DNA of 64,000 nt, taken from contig CAMRHE010000017.1 of NCBI GenBank assembly GCA_947044405.1, positions 11,004,001-11,068,000 of the forward strand. The letters run 5' to 3'. Positions 36,972 to 51,335 of this stretch are shown piece by piece. The stretch's first letter is position 1, and each line of letters starts with the position of its first letter. The translations under genes were made by a program, and so were the position numbers. This DNA comes from Leptodactylus fallax. Taxonomy: Eukaryota > Chordata > Amphibia > Anura > Leptodactylidae. Under the pieces are notes generated by a model. That model saw only the letters and a list, made by a program, of their open reading frames with translations. It had not been told where the DNA came from and ran no database searches.

Positions 36972-39900
36972 TTGCGAGTGGATGAATTTTTGAGAAGTTC
37001 TGCTCTATACTTACCAGACTCAGAGTTGAGTACATCGTACATACTGTATATATTTTATACCTACATGGTGCCACCATTTTATCCCCAATTAGCAAGGCAA
37101 GAGGTATCAATGAACGGGGTAAAGGCAATTAAATCAATGCTAACCATACATTCTACTCCACCATGCTGGCCACAAGGACTGAACCATCTCAGCTACTGTA
37201 TTTGCAGGAGATACGGGTGATAATAGATAATACTGTATGTACATTGCAGATGTTTATTGTCAAATGATTGTTCTGCAACAAGCCAGTACACAAGAGTGGA
37301 GAAATCTGTCTGCAGACATCACAAACTTGCAAACGTTCGCTATTCAGAAGCTGCCTTGAGGAAACTCTTGTAACCAGGCAACCAGACCCAAGACCCAAGA
37401 GATGGCAGCTGGAGCAGACAAAAGTGTGTGTGTAGAGGGGGGGAGCATTTACTTTCTCCGACAATCAATACAAACTTCCTTATTCGGAAAAGAAAAAATC
37501 TATTTTTACAAATGCCTCAAAAATATTTGCAGAATTTTTCGATAATTGCATTTATTTGTAGAGTATTTTGCTGGACAAGGCAGATTTGTAAGTATTTGCA
37601 TCAAGCATTAAATAAATAAAACTGGCGAGACGTGAAAAAAAAAAAAAAGGGGAGTGGGGGGTCTATCCAGAGCAGATATTTTTAACTATTTCTCCGCCGT
37701 CCCCTCGGCTTTATATAACCTATACAGGTTGTTCTATGGAAGAGATATGTCCATAAAGGTCTATAGGTAGGTTTTGACCATAAAGCCAGCCACACACATA
37801 AGAGGAGTTCATCTGATGTCACCCGACTCCCCCTATACACATACATTACACTGACTGCCATATCCAGTTTAACATTCTGATGGGGTCGAAACAACCATTG
37901 GAAATAGATTTCCATGCAATGGATCCCAAGTATGGCTGAATGGTCAGCAAGTTGATACACAAGCAACAAAGAACAACAAAGAGCCCCAAAAATTATTACT
38001 GTAACTCCATCAACTCTATATGGAAGACATCAGACTACTCCAGTCAACTAATGCAAAAAGACTTATTCAGACGGGATAGTAATGGGGACGAGTTGGTTCC
38101 AAGGATTGCTTTGAATGCCAACTTGACGTATACATGTTCAGGCAATATATATGAACATGTCAGCAGACACTTCCTAGAAAGATAATGAAGGATGCCTTTG
38201 GGATGGTCATTTTTGTATGACCAGTTGCACATCCAACAGTAAGTTAGTAATAAATCCACTCATTTTATTGAAATTTATTATTGGACTTTCATTTCTATCA
38301 AACAAAAACTGGAAGTAAACATAAAAAAGCTTAAATTGTACATAAAAATAAAGGCTAGCGTGACAAATCCAATAGAACCAACAGTGGCAGGACCACCAAC
38401 AGGCAGATAAGATGTCCAGTTATAAGAAACAACAACATATTTATAAGACTACCGCTTGTTAAATAACCAGGGACTAGTAATATACTGGTAAATGAGCCAG
38501 CAGGAACCAAAATTCCCATCTCCATAAATGGAATTCTTAAATGTAACATTAGTTCAGAACACGGCACAAACACAGAACGACATCCACATTAGCTTTGGAG
38601 ACAATCCTCGCCCCCTGGTTGTATTGGCAGAGAAACAAGGGTCTAAATTCCTCAAAAAGAATTGCAAAATAATCAGAGAATTTCCATAAAGAAGATATAT
38701 TTATTGAGCATCCATGAGAATGTTCCTATTTTTTGATTGTAAGCTAGTAGATAACTAGCTTGTTAGACATTTCAAAAAGTTGTCATGGTTGAAATTCGTT
38801 GTGGTCAGTGGACATCTAAAAGAGCAAAACATTGATAGCCCAATCTCCAAATCCATTAGTTCTTCATTTTCAAGCATTAATACATTGTAATTTAGAGTAG
38901 GGCTATAAAGGTGCCCATACATATTACAGGAAAGTCAACTGAATACTCTGATGTAAGTGGGTTTGGCCAACTATCTAATGTGTATGGAGGTTTCCCGAAT
39001 CTTCTCTGATCAATAAGGATTGTGCATTTTGGATATTAAGATACACAATCTTTTGTTCCTACAGGAGATATAATGCCGCCAGGGGTGTCCGGCAAGGTTC
39101 TTTTACACAGACAGATTTTCTACCCATTAAGGAGTGCCCACTGATGGTATAGCAGGTCAACTGGAAGCTGTTATCTGCCATTTACTTGTGGCAATCTTTA
39201 TTATGAGGACGAATGAATGTCAATATGATTGTTTGTCCCCATATCATTTCAATTTATTGCCAGGATATCCACATTTACACTGGGAGATGTGCTGCCAACA
39301 TACAACAATTTTTACACCCGTATAAATAATGAGATCATCCGTATAACAAGTGTTTGCGCATTTGTTGGATGATTGGGAGATCATTGGGGCAAGATTGTGA
39401 ATGAAGGTTCCTACAAAGAATTGTTTGCCCAATCATTGGTCTGTGTACTAAATAGACTAGTCTATGGAACAATCTGCTAAGATAACTGAGGAAAACAATC
39501 GGACTGCTATCATCTATGTGTAAATAGCAGAAGACAACCTACTGTTGGCTTTGGCTCAACTAAATCTACCACCAATGCAAGATAAATGGCTGGTCACCAT
39601 ACACAAACATGGCTTTCCTCCCTTTTAGGTGATAACATCGAAGCTCTTTCCTATAACAAAGAAGCGCCCAACATTACCTAAATACCTCATGTACACAAGA
39701 TTTATGAAGTAATTATAGCGTTAGGATATGAACCCCACAGATCACGAGAATATGGTCCTCAGTGGTGGATAGGTGTCAATATTGGGCCAACCCCTGTTGG
39801 CAGACAAGGTTATTTCTCCTAAACCTCCCATAGATGTGCATATTTAGCTTAATTGTCTAATTTATTGGGATGAACCGAATAAGCTGATGCCAGACACCTC

Positions 39901-40083
39901 AGTGGTTTATCTCTCTCGAAATCCAAGTTACTTTACCCCTCTTTCCCCAACATCTGCCATCAGTGGAGAGATGTGAGGTCCTCAATCTTTAGATCCTCAA
40001 AATTGTTAAATTTGCCCATGTTCTGTCTAAGTCACCTTAAAGAAGAATTCCCACAAAATGTTTTTTTGCTCTGGCCCACTACC

Positions 40084-40580
40084 AATATAAATTGTAGTGA
40101 AGGTAATCTACTTACTGGTATTCGAGAGTTAGTCACTACTTTTTGGTCCTCAGTTGTGTCATGTGACTGAGGCTTTAACTCTCCAACCAACACAGTGTCC
40201 TATGTGCGGGCAGGAAGTTAATTTCTCTGTTTATTCCTCAAATTGAGGCCTTCATAGGAATGAACAGAGAAACTAACTTCCTGTCCATGTGTCAATTTTT
40301 ACCAGTGGTTGAATTTGTGAGCTTTTCATTCATTTTTGGTCCTCATCTGTGTCATGTAACCGTCATTCTCCAACGTTCACAGTGGACAGGAAGTCACTTT
40401 CTCTACTTTTTCCTATGAGACTCGCATCGAAGTTCTCATAGGAATGGATAGAGAAGTCAACTTCCTGTCCACATATAAGATGCCGTGTCAGTTGGAGGGT
40501 CTTATTGCTGGTCACATGACACAGCTGAGGAGCGGATAACTCACCCAGTCACCAGTAAGAAGGCTACCTTCACTATAAAT
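40084..40580. repeat. Composite palindromic repeat
   Basis: The outer ends are inverted: AATATAAATTGTAGTGAAGG with CTTACTGGT on the left, ACCAGTAAGAAGG with CCTTCACTATAAAT on the right. Inside are two direct half-copies, each with a fold-back (ACAGGAAGT...CTATGA and its inverse), starting at about 40141 and 40335. Confidence 0.7.
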
Positions 40581-41609
40581 CATATACTTTTCGAGCTGGT
40601 CACAGAATGAAAATTTTGTCAAACTAATGGTTGGTATCCATTTGTCCTCGGAGCTACATTGACATTGAAAAAAAAGAATTATGTCAAACACAAGAGGCAT
40701 TGCCAGAACGTTATTTCCTTGTGTAATATGGAGCCCTGTACATCAGGTATTAGAATGGTGCGGAGAGGGGCTAGCGTGGCATTGACTGGACGTTGTGGCA
40801 AGAAGCCACGTGAAGGGTCTGCTACAGCCATGTTGATTTGTTTCTCCGCGCTGCTTTTTTGGCTTGTATACTAGTCAGACACCAAAGAAATTCTTGTTTA
40901 GCTTGGACAATTAGGGAAGGTTTTATGAGGACAAGTCGTTCAGAATCCCATTTCTGAAATTTCACTCTGCAATTTTGCAATCACATTAACAAATTACAAG
41001 AGTTTGCAAATGGTTTAATTATCTTGTAAACAGGTCTGCCGAGAGACACATTTTCAGATGAATTATTCTATAAGAAAATTGTAAAATGGATAGTTTATAT
41101 TGCAATGGACTAGACCCGGCAGATGTGAACTACAAATAATGCAAGCAGATGGAAACTGAGGGACATAAAGGAGAATGATCTTTGTCCTCATAACTAGCGA
41201 CAACTTCAACTTTTTGATTCCTTATGGGTTTTTTTCTTGGCATCTGTTCCCTAGTAAACCTCATCTATGAACTAATAAGACAACTAAGTGAGTTCCGCAG
41301 TACCGTGAATGTGTATATGGTCTTCAAAACCTCATCCAAAACATAGCAGAAAAATTCAGCAATACTGGGGTTCACCATGCCCAGCAAAATCTGCAGGCAA
41401 CACTTTTGGATCACCCATAGACATGTGGCAAAGTTCACAGCAGAAAAAGTCTACCTTTCTAGCCGTACAGCTATTGCTCCTGACCCACCCCCATACATCT
41501 GCATACCGGGCTCAGACAAGTGTGCATGTGTTTTAATAAGGTTGGGGAGGATTGGACAACTTGAAATTCAACAGCCTGATCTTTCTATCCCTCCCAACAT
41601 CAGGTGAAA

Positions 41610-42080
<471 letters not shown>

Positions 42081-42879
42081 CTAGAAGAGCAAGACTAAGA
42101 TGTCTCCTTCCAACAAAGACTGCCTACAACTTTCCATAGACATGAGAAGTAATCATCTGACCTGTGTCTTTGGCACAATATGTCGCAAACATGGACAACC
42201 ATGCATGGTCCAAAATCTGTAAGACTGCCCTAGATGGTTAAGAACGTCATGATGTCTACTAAATCCACTGCTGTGTCGTGTATGACTTTATAAAGATATA
42301 AAGAAACAGTCTACCAATACATTTGGACTACAGAAGACAAACCCTCAATAGACACCGTCCTACTACACACTGAGGCTGAGGGCTCAGATGATCTAACATC
42401 TGGTCTATGACACACAACCACAGGGAGGGGACAATGACACCAGCTGTCAGCTTCAGACAACACTTAGTAGCTAGATTGCCCTCAGCAAGAGAAAACCAAC
42501 GCCGGCCCCGTGACACACAATATTTGGATTTAAGAGCGAATGATCACAAATGTAACACCCTCAGACAGTTGTCAAGGACGTTCCAAAGGCTCGGCTATAA
42601 AATATCTCATATAAGTTCAGAGCGGCAGTGAAATCCATCCCTGGTGCTGGGCCTGAGGTGTACACTACTTTATTCTGTACACTGCTCAGCCTTCTAGAAC
42701 TTCTCCTCTATCAGCAAGGAGCAGAGAAAAGAAAGCCTAGAGAGGACGAGAAGAAGAAACAATTGCTATTGTACTACTGAGCTGAATATTAGGTTGAACA
42801 GTCCATTATCTTATAACCGAGAGGAGAGAGCAACAGATAAAACAACAATATGTAAAGCTAGACAAGATGGAAAGTTGCA

Positions 42880-43212
42880 AAGAATAATATATAGAAAGAT
42901 AGTATGATAGAAATGGATAGATAATATATAGATAGAACTAAAGAATGATACATCAGATATACAAAGAACAACAAAAAAAATAGATGTTTAAACTGTAGAT
43001 AGAACCAAATATAGGCAGAATAGATAGTGAGTATAAAGGTAGATAGATACACAGAACTCTAGCTAGAACTGGAAGGTCGATAGACTATATAGATAGAACT
43101 TGAGCTAGAACTAAACAATGGTAAATCAGATAGATACATGGAAGGATAGACGTTTAGACACATCAAACTATAGACAGATCAACAGATAGGCAATAGCTAG
43201 TACTAAAGAAGG

Positions 43213-43249
<37 letters not shown>

Positions 43250-43265
43250 GATAGACAAAAGCTTT
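42880..43265. repeat. GATA-rich low-complexity tract, left
   Basis: Degenerate GATA repeats become a clean (GATA)n run at about 43213-43250. A palindromic element interrupts the tract, which continues at 43680-43860. Confidence 0.85.
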
Positions 43266-43277
43266 AACTAAAACTAA

Positions 43278-43664
43278 GGGCACTCCGTCCGCTGCGAATT
43301 CGACCTAAATGTCGGAAAACTGGATAGGAAAAGGTTTGCGATGCTTTGCTTAAAACCCCATTCACTTGAATGGGTTTTTAAAGTAATGCGCGGGTGTGCG
43401 CTTACACCCTCTGCACCGCGAAGACAGTTTTTTTTTTCATCGGAAACAAAGTCGGACATGCAGGACTTTGTGTCTGACGTAAAAAAACGGATTCACAGAG
43501 TGTGTAAGCGCACACCCACGCATTGCTTTAAAATCCCATTCAAGTGAATGGGGTTTTAAGCAAAGCGTCGCAAACCTTTCCCTATCCAGTGCCTATACAG
43601 TTTTCCGACATTTAGGTCAGATTCACGGCGGACGGAGTGCCGGCGCAAGTGTGAACCCACCCTC
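43278..43664. mobile_element. Large palindromic MITE inside GATA repeats
   Basis: The arms are about 150 bases. GCACTCCGTCCGCTGCGAAT, ACCTAAATGTCGGAAAACTG and AAACCCCATTCACTTGAATG on the left recur in inverted order on the right. The right outer end (CGGCGCAAGTGTGAACCCAC) has no left partner, so the left end is clipped. Confidence 0.85.
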
Positions 43665-43679
43665 AATAATAATAAATTA

Positions 43680-43860
43680 GATAGAATGATCAATAGAGGT
43701 TTATAGATAGATAAAAGTTTAGACAGAGTAACTACAGATAGAACAATAGAAAGATAGACAGATACAAAGAACAAAAGATACAGTTGTTTAAGCTATAGAT
43801 TGATAGATGTTTAGACAGAACAATAGCTAGTACTAAAGAACAATTGATCAACCAATAGAT
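43680..43860. repeat. GATA-rich low-complexity tract, right
   Basis: Degenerate continuation of the tract left of the palindromic element. Confidence 0.7.
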
Positions 43861-44754
43861 AATATGGTACTCGGTACAAGTTTGACAACCTATACAGGGC
43901 AGATCTATAGCTAGGTGTGTCTATGAACCAAACAGGTTCTACCTGATGGCCATTTATCTTTTTCCATCTATTACAATGACGTGATTATATAGATATTACC
44001 GATGTAGGGTATACACAACCAGAAACAATTCATAATAATCCATTACAACGCTGAGACAAGAACACATTCATTCTTCCTGCAGAAATTGGGTGGAACATTG
44101 GGTGGTGACCCACACAGGACTCCTTCGAGCAAGAAAGGCGTACTAAACCCATGTGAATATCACAGACAGATCCGCAGCCTCCCACAATCCTGACACTGAG
44201 GATTCAATATTTATTCTCTGGTAGGAGGATGCAAATCATTCTAATTAAAATAATAATATTAATAGGCACAAATCTTCATCTCTGTAACATATAATTATGG
44301 AGGTGGCAAACAGAGCAATATCCTGCAATAATGCTTTAAGATTTCTACTGGCTTCCAATGTACGATGAAAACAGAGATATGCCGATGTAGCAGACCTGGA
44401 TTTGTCATTAACTATTTCTAGAACCTATCCTAAAACTTCCCTAAGGGATAGCACAAGTTTAGCAGAGCAGAATATAACCTGTAGCCTATCAGGACTGGAG
44501 ATCATCATAGAAGGGGGAACCCTACTTGGAACCCTTTTATGAATCAAAGCTCTCTGGTTTATCCATGTAATACACAACTGCCCATTCATATGAATGACTG
44601 GCAAGTAATACCACACTTCTCCTCCAGAGGTCACTGATGGGTAATATATGGCCAGACCTGTGGCGATCAACTGATCACCAGGTCAGCTTAAAAAGAGTCT
44701 CCCGCGTCCACTGCATTACAGAGCATCAGTGAAAAAATAAAAGAAAAGCTTTGG

Positions 44755-44965
44755 AGTCTTATGCAAATGAAGCAGTTGGTGCACTGGGGGCGGGCCTTCA
44801 GCTCCCTGGAGCACTGCTCGCACCACTCAGACCATTTCCTGTTTGCACCACCCCATGCAGTGAGAGTTTGTCCTCCCCATCACTCATCCTTCTTGAACAG
44901 CAAAAGCAGAGTTCCCAGGGCTGGAGGCCCGCCCCCAGTGCACCAACTGTCTCATTTGAATAATA
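44755..44965. repeat. Long inverted repeat, family K
   Basis: Arms of about 50 bases: CAGTTGGTGCACTGGGGGCG with GGCCTTCAGC on the left, and the inverse GGCTGGAGGCCCGCCCCCAG with TGCACCAACTG on the right. The loop is about 100 bases. Confidence 0.85.
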
Positions 44966-45320
44966 CTTCCAGATTTTAGATTTAGAGAAAAACAGACGGA
45001 TATAGATAAGATGATATGTAGTTTACCACTGTAATTTACTCTGTAAGACATGCTTGGGGGAGATGGTAAACTCCTTTTAAGACCCCATATCCACTAAATT
45101 CACTGAGATTATTCGGATTCTACCCCAAAAGAGGATTTCAGGGGAAAGATAGATTAGGAATGTGGAATTTCAGTGCCTGATCCTTTTGCTCTCTGAGGTC
45201 TCGGAGATAAGGAAACAGTAGAGGTATCTGGCAGAAGCTTATACTTTTCTTTCCCCTTTCAGAGCACATGCACACTCAGCCGAACTGAGCAAAGAAGTGT
45301 ATGGAGGAAGTCTTTAAATT

Positions 45321-45765
45321 TTAAAGGGAATGTGTTCTAAATTCTGCTATTTTCATCCTAATAATAGCATGATTTTTTTCAATTCCTTATCGGTTTTCTT
45401 TGCAGCAGTCATTTCATTTACATGACAGACAGTATTACAATAGAAGATAACACCTCTATAGATAACACTACTAACCCATCATTACATCACTACTGACCAT
45501 AGATGATGTCACAGCTTATCTCCTCCCCCTCCCTGCACAGAGCATGTCTAGAAAACTCTCCCATAGACCTCAGTGAATGCTGTCTATGACCATGACTGTG
45601 CTGTTAACAGAGCGGAGGAGAAGCTCAGGCAAGATGGCTGCCCCCATAATCTTGTACTAAAAACTGGAAAAAAAGCTACAATCAGAAAATAAACATTAAA
45701 AGTGTCCTATTTTAAATAAATAAAAAAATAAAAAAAATGGAAAAAGGGCAGCACGTTCCCTTTAA
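45321..45765. mobile_element. Family L MITE, complete, TTAA at both ends
   Basis: It starts TTAAAGGGAATGTGTTCTAA and ends GCACGTTCCCTTTAA, so the outer ten bases are inverted repeats. The length is 445 bp. It contains GGCAAGATGGCTGCCCCCAT near the right. The style fits the Kolobok/T2 MITEs of Xenopus. Confidence 0.8.
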
Positions 45766-45949
45766 AGGGTTTGTCTCAAGAAGGAGATACTGTGTGACAA
45801 GTCATCACCATTCCCTGCAGGGTTATGGCTACATACAAGAGGCTCATATCAGCGCCCTATCATTGCAGTGCAGCCATCTTATCTATGCCTTTGTACACAT
45901 TATCTGATAAAATGTCAGGACTGGAATTCTCTAGATAATTGCCTTGGAT

Positions 45950-46050
45950 GTGAGCAAATATTTAAAGGTATCGCCTGATTTCTTCACTCTTCCACTACTT
46001 TCAATGGCTAACACGGTACAACATTATACTACTAGCAAATATTTAAAGCA
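45950..46050. repeat. Dispersed repeat, family O
   Basis: GGTATCGCCTGATTTCTTCA, CTCTTCCACTACTTTCAATG and GCTAACACGGTACAACATTA are the reverse complement of 49645-49720. Confidence 0.7.
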
Positions 46051-46542
46051 GCATTGGAAAAAGAGAGAAGAGGCCGGGTGGGTAGGGAGGTGTGAAGGCG
46101 GCCTCCCCCGCTGCCTCCCCAATACAGGGACAAGCTGTTTGCTGGACACACGCTCGGCAGATGGCAAAATCAAAGGGTTTTTCTAAGCCGTCTGGATGTG
46201 TACAATGATCACAAACCTCACTTGAAACAAACCCACAATGTTTGCTTTCTAAAAGGAGCAAAGCAAATACACTTTGCATAAAAAAAAAAAAAAAAAAAAA
46301 AAAGTGTTCGAGTCCTTACAACACTGATTCATATAGTCCCTGCTAAAGTGTTTACCGCAGATTGTGTTTGAAGTCTTAAAAAAAAAAAAAAAAAATTGGA
46401 ATAACCATACTGCGTTTAGCGGAGCATCATACACAACTGGTTCTTATTTTAATATATTATCTATTTAATAGGAATATATTACACCCAGCAAAGCAAAGTT
46501 TCACTTATGGTCGAATTTAAGTGACCAAACACATAACCATTC

Positions 46543-46648
46543 TTAGGGTATATTCACACACGGCAGGTTTGTTGCAAAAATTTCAGCAAATGAAAATCAA
46601 TTCATTCGTTTCATATAACAATTCTGTCGGATGTGGATATACCCTTAA
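46543..46648. repeat. Short hAT-like MITE
   Basis: The ends TAGGGTATATTCACACACGG and GGATGTGGATATACCCTTA are imperfect inverted repeats about 105 bases apart. Confidence 0.6.
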
Positions 46649-47040
46649 AAGAGACTTCTGGGCTAAAAATATTGATGACCTATCCTGGGTCAGTAATATC
46701 AGATCTTTGGGGGGGGGGTCTGACACCTGACACTCCAACGATTAGCTGTTCTTTGCAGAGAATGGGACAGGAAGCAGACAGCGCTGTTCTCTGTGTAGTG
46801 GTAGAACGGAGTCACTGCACCCTGGGTTCCATTCACGTGAATAGGAGCTGATCTGCAGTACTTGGTTTGGCCACTACACCGAGAATGGCGCTGTCTGCTT
46901 CCTGTTCCATTCTCTATGTAGCAGCTGCTGAGAACAGCTAATCGATGGGGGTGCTGGGTGTCAGATCCTCGCAGATCTGATATTGATGGCCTAATCATAG
47001 GACAGGTCATCAATACTTTTCTCCCAGAAAACCCATTTAG
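46645..47040. mobile_element. Family I MITE, best preserved copy
   Basis: A long palindrome: ATTGATGACCTATCCT, then AATGGGACAGGAAGCAGACA on the left, with inverse partners TGTCTGCTTCCTGTTCCATT and AGGACAGGTCATCAAT on the right. It starts TTAAAAGAGACTTCTGGG. Confidence 0.8.
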
Positions 47041-47429
47041 AGGGGTTGTTCACTTTGGGACTGTTAAATGCTCTATTAGTGCACATAGTGTTAATAGGGG
47101 GGATCATTCGCAACATCTATCAAGTAGTCAAAGGCTACCACAAGCATGTCTTGTTCTGGAGGAACAGATATGTCCATGTGTTAAATGGACAGGTCACTGA
47201 TTTTAGTAGGCATAATGTAATTCTTTATATAGCTTGTAATGGCACGGTGTGAGAATCGACCTGATAGGTTCCCCCCGCATATTACAATTACATGTTGCAG
47301 ATACATTTGGTAGAAAGATGGAGATGATAGTTGGGAGTATAACTAGGATCAGACTACGAATGGTAGTCTGTTACCATGGAAACACATAGGTCTCTATAAG
47401 AGCTTTAGATCCAAAATAGTTGGATATAT

Positions 47430-47792
47430 TGTTGTCCAGTTTAGAAAACCCATTTTCATATACCATATTAGGGATTTATGAGTTATTGAAGAAAGAAAGA
47501 AGTGGGGGCTTTAGTCAAGGTCCTCAAACCTTGGCCAGAATGAAGACCAGTTACAAAAAGCATTGTCTCAGTCTTCGGAGGACCTTTCCTGTCCTGCATT
47601 ACACAGGCAAAACACGGAGTTAAATTGACACTATGTAATACTTTATTTCTTCTTTGGTGGCGCTACAGGGATGTTGAACACTTACTGACAGCTTTTTCCT
47701 ACAGAGCCCAGCTGTATGCTTCAGTGGGGGACACCTTCTAATAAGAGACCCTTCAAGTAAGTAGAAATTACCCAAAGTGGAAAGCCCCTTTA
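47430..47792. repeat. Family G copy
   Basis: It contains TATGTAATACTTTATTTCTT and GTGGCGCTACAGGGATGTT, and ends AAAGCCCCTTTAA. Confidence 0.6.
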
Positions 47793-49644
47793 AGACTTTC
47801 TATAACTAGAGCAATAAATTGTGTACATGCCCTTAATACACAAGCACATGGTTCTGAACACAATTGTCACACCACAAAGCAGTATATAGTAAGTGAGTTC
47901 CTCTAGCCCACAAGGGCCACCTTCCCAGTCAAGGTGAAACGTTTAAACCAAAAAGCATCCTCATTTTGGGACCATACATAGGCAATATGGGGGATTCTGT
48001 AGAATTGCTATACGTTGACAACAGTGTACAATATGGGTACAATGGTTCTTTAACTAATACATATGTTTTTGGTTCAACGGTCCTTTAATGATGACCTCAT
48101 CACCGTAATAAGTCATCGCGATTACGGTCTTTGCCCATTAGTGGTTCACTCTTGCACACCAGATCATGGTAGACTACAGACGGAACGTCGTCACATTCTC
48201 CACTTTCGATGTAATTATGTTTACTGTTCCAATTAGAATTCCCATGGGGGTGGCTGACAAGCGGCACAACATCTAATCTCTACACGTGGTTTATATATAT
48301 TTAGGTATTAGTTACTGTTCCTCCACGGAGACTTGTAGTATTAATTGATTGTACGCGGTCAGCCCGGCTTATGGTTTACAATTAATAAGTGGAGTCACAT
48401 TTTTGTCAGTTCTCTCTCTGTTAACACCTTCTTATTCATCGTATATATAACCAAAAACATTTAGATCGATGGAATAGACAAGTTACTGTACACTTTTTGA
48501 ACCCATTGAACTCCTTGTAGAGTCAGGCGATAAGAATTTTCATGAAAATGAAAATTCTAGATCATCAATAGAAATCATTTCCAAAGGTTTGTTACCTTCA
48601 GAAGATTACGAAACAAACTGACCACCTGACCACTAGGATTGGTCCAGTCCATTATAGACAACCTATAATTGTGGTTACATGGTGGAATTTGTTTTTCTCA
48701 ACACCAACATCTCATGTGGCTTCCACAGATGAAACTTTATCACATTACCGCATGTATTGAAACTTTTCCAAATTACCAGCCTCTTATCCAGATCTGATTT
48801 CCCACATATATTATGCATACCTACTAGAAGATCACTTTTAATGCAATTTAAGGTGGTTGTTTCAAGGAGGTTTCATTGTAAATAGGAGTGATGTAATAGG
48901 ACCTGGAGACAAGATGGTTGAAACCCATCCTTCCAGTGGTCGGATTGAGGTTTGTTGGATTCATCACCAAAAATCAAACACCAAAGCACCACACTTCAAC
49001 TTCATGTCATGGTTTATGGCACAAAATTGGTGCCTTTGTGTTCCACATCTCTGTATATAAAACATGGAAGACCACCATGTATTGCATTGAATCATTAGCG
49101 ATTCGACAGGGAAGCCTAAGGACAAGTCTCTATAGCATGAAGTTATGTTAGGCCGTCAAACACATTCTGAAAATTCTACAGCCAAGCTATACACTTCGTC
49201 TATGAAGTCTATTATTCCTAGGATGACATCAATTTCGAGATGAGTCAGTGGAAACAACAAGCAAGGTCAGATTATCGAGGTTACACAACAGACAAATACA
49301 CCAGGTAATGTTTTTACATGTACGGATTCAGATTTAGCTTTAGCAACTGGAAGTCATTACATAATTCACAGCTGTAGTTGTAAGTATCTGAGAGAAACTT
49401 ATACCCCGCTCCCCATTAATGGATGCTCAGCTGAACTAAGGGTGCATGTATATGGGGGAGTCAGGAAGATCAGCCGATAGCTATTGACGGTCAATGGTCA
49501 GTGATATATCTACCCTGAAGCTGCCCGCACACATTAGATGGAAGTAGGGCAATGGACAATTTAGATTATACTGGCCAACTGACCAACCGTTGTCGGGCAC
49601 AGAACTATTGGGACACATTATATAGTTTGCCAGACATGTATATG

Positions 49645-49760
49645 ATCATAGTATAATGTTGTACCGTGTTAGCCATTGAAAGTAGTGGAAGAGTGAAGAA
49701 ATCAGGCGATACCTTTTAGAGGCTAACTGAGTATATTTCTTCACTCTTCCACATGTATAT
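49645..49760. repeat. Dispersed repeat, family O
   Basis: ATAATGTTGTACCGTGTTAG and GAAGAGTGAAGAAATCAGGC match 45950-46050 in reverse. ATTTCTTCACTCTTCCACAT follows as an inverted end. Confidence 0.7.
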
Positions 49761-51069
49761 GATCAGACAGCAGTAACTTTTGTTGCCAACCCGATAGTTC
49801 AGTCTGGCATGTTGATGGTTGGACTAGTCATACCAATGATCTGATGCACGATTTCTGAGCCTCATGGTGCCCGATGTTCACCCAAAACTGTACTCCAGAA
49901 TATTATCAGTTTCGGTGCAAGAAGAAGTAGCTACAATCTTTTCCTTTCCAATAAGGCTTCACTCCAGATGTTTTTTTACAATGTCAACAATTTCGCAACT
50001 AAGACAAGTCGTTCTGACTAGTTACGATGCTCATTATCTCCTTCATACATAGCTCTAATGTCACCCAATCCGTGTTGCCAGCAATATAAGTGATGTGTAT
50101 GTGAATCACTACACTTGGCACTTAAGTGATAGAAAGACAAAAGTCTCCCACCAAAGATCAAAAAGAGCAAAGATTGGAAAGAAACTACTGGAGTGGTGGA
50201 AAGAGCTAGTAACATTTGGGTGAAACACTAAACATCTCCTGGTCTTCATCTCCTACTTTCTCTCGTTGACAAGAAGTTGAACTTTGACACTTGCGGTAGG
50301 TTGGCTACTAAAGAAAGAATCGCTATTATAAACAATTTTCTCTCCCTTTCAACAAATGCAACAAAAACATTGGAAACATGTCAGAGGATAAACTTTAGAC
50401 TTTTAGCCTGTTGACTGGAAGAAAGGGAAACATTTCCTAATGGATTTATGGGTGGTCAATTTCAGAAGAAAAAAAGAGAAAAACAGGTTCTACTTTTATG
50501 TCAACAAATTGAAAAGTACACTTCTCTCAGCACTATCTGATCTGCTGTGGTGATGTCATCTACAAAAGAGACTTCTGAAATGTTTGCTGTCATAACAGTA
50601 ACAGACAAGATGACCTGACCTGTATCTCCGTGGGGCAATCCTGACAGAAAAATCATTTTGAAACTCTACAAAGTCAAAAAACAATCCAACACGGCAAAGG
50701 ATATTAGAGGAGAGTGCAACCGGCCGAATGTCAAAGGAAAAAACTAAAAAAAACAAAAAAGGTCAAAGGCAGGAGAAGGAACAGATACCAGGTGCATCTG
50801 GGCCCATGAGTGAGACTCAAATATGGGTCTTGTCTACCTCACTTGTCTAGTAGAGGACATCTTTATATAGATCGTCTTGGGACCCGAAAGCTCAGTGGAC
50901 TGAGAGATTTGCCTGGATTTCCTGTCACCCTACTCCAGCCATAACCAGGAAATAAGGCCATGTATATTCAGTGTAGTATAGCAATGGTAGAGCCTGGCCA
51001 ACATACAAGAGTCAGAGATCCCCAGAATGGGTTGGTTTTAGCCACTTTTGGAGAGTAATTGGTGGGGGC

Positions 51070-51335
51070 CCAAGCAGTCTACAAAATAAGCATTTATACT
51101 TCCCTTTCCCTTACCTCTTTTGGGCCTCCTTTAGACATTCGGTGCTCTCTCTCTCGGTCTCCTCTGTGAGGCCATCTGCCGAGGGTCATCGGGGCCTGTA
51201 ATTGGGCGTCAGCAGTGACATGAGCACACCAAGTGTCATGAAATTCGGCATGCCCATGTGACCACTGTGACCGATTCACATGTCTCAGCAATGATCCGAG
51301 GAGCATGACATCACCGGGAGAGATCTGAAGAGACC
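51070..51335. repeat. Family B copy, degenerate
   Basis: It holds CCATGTGACCACTGTGACCG and GTGACATGAGCAC, in the same order as the other family B copies. Confidence 0.45.
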
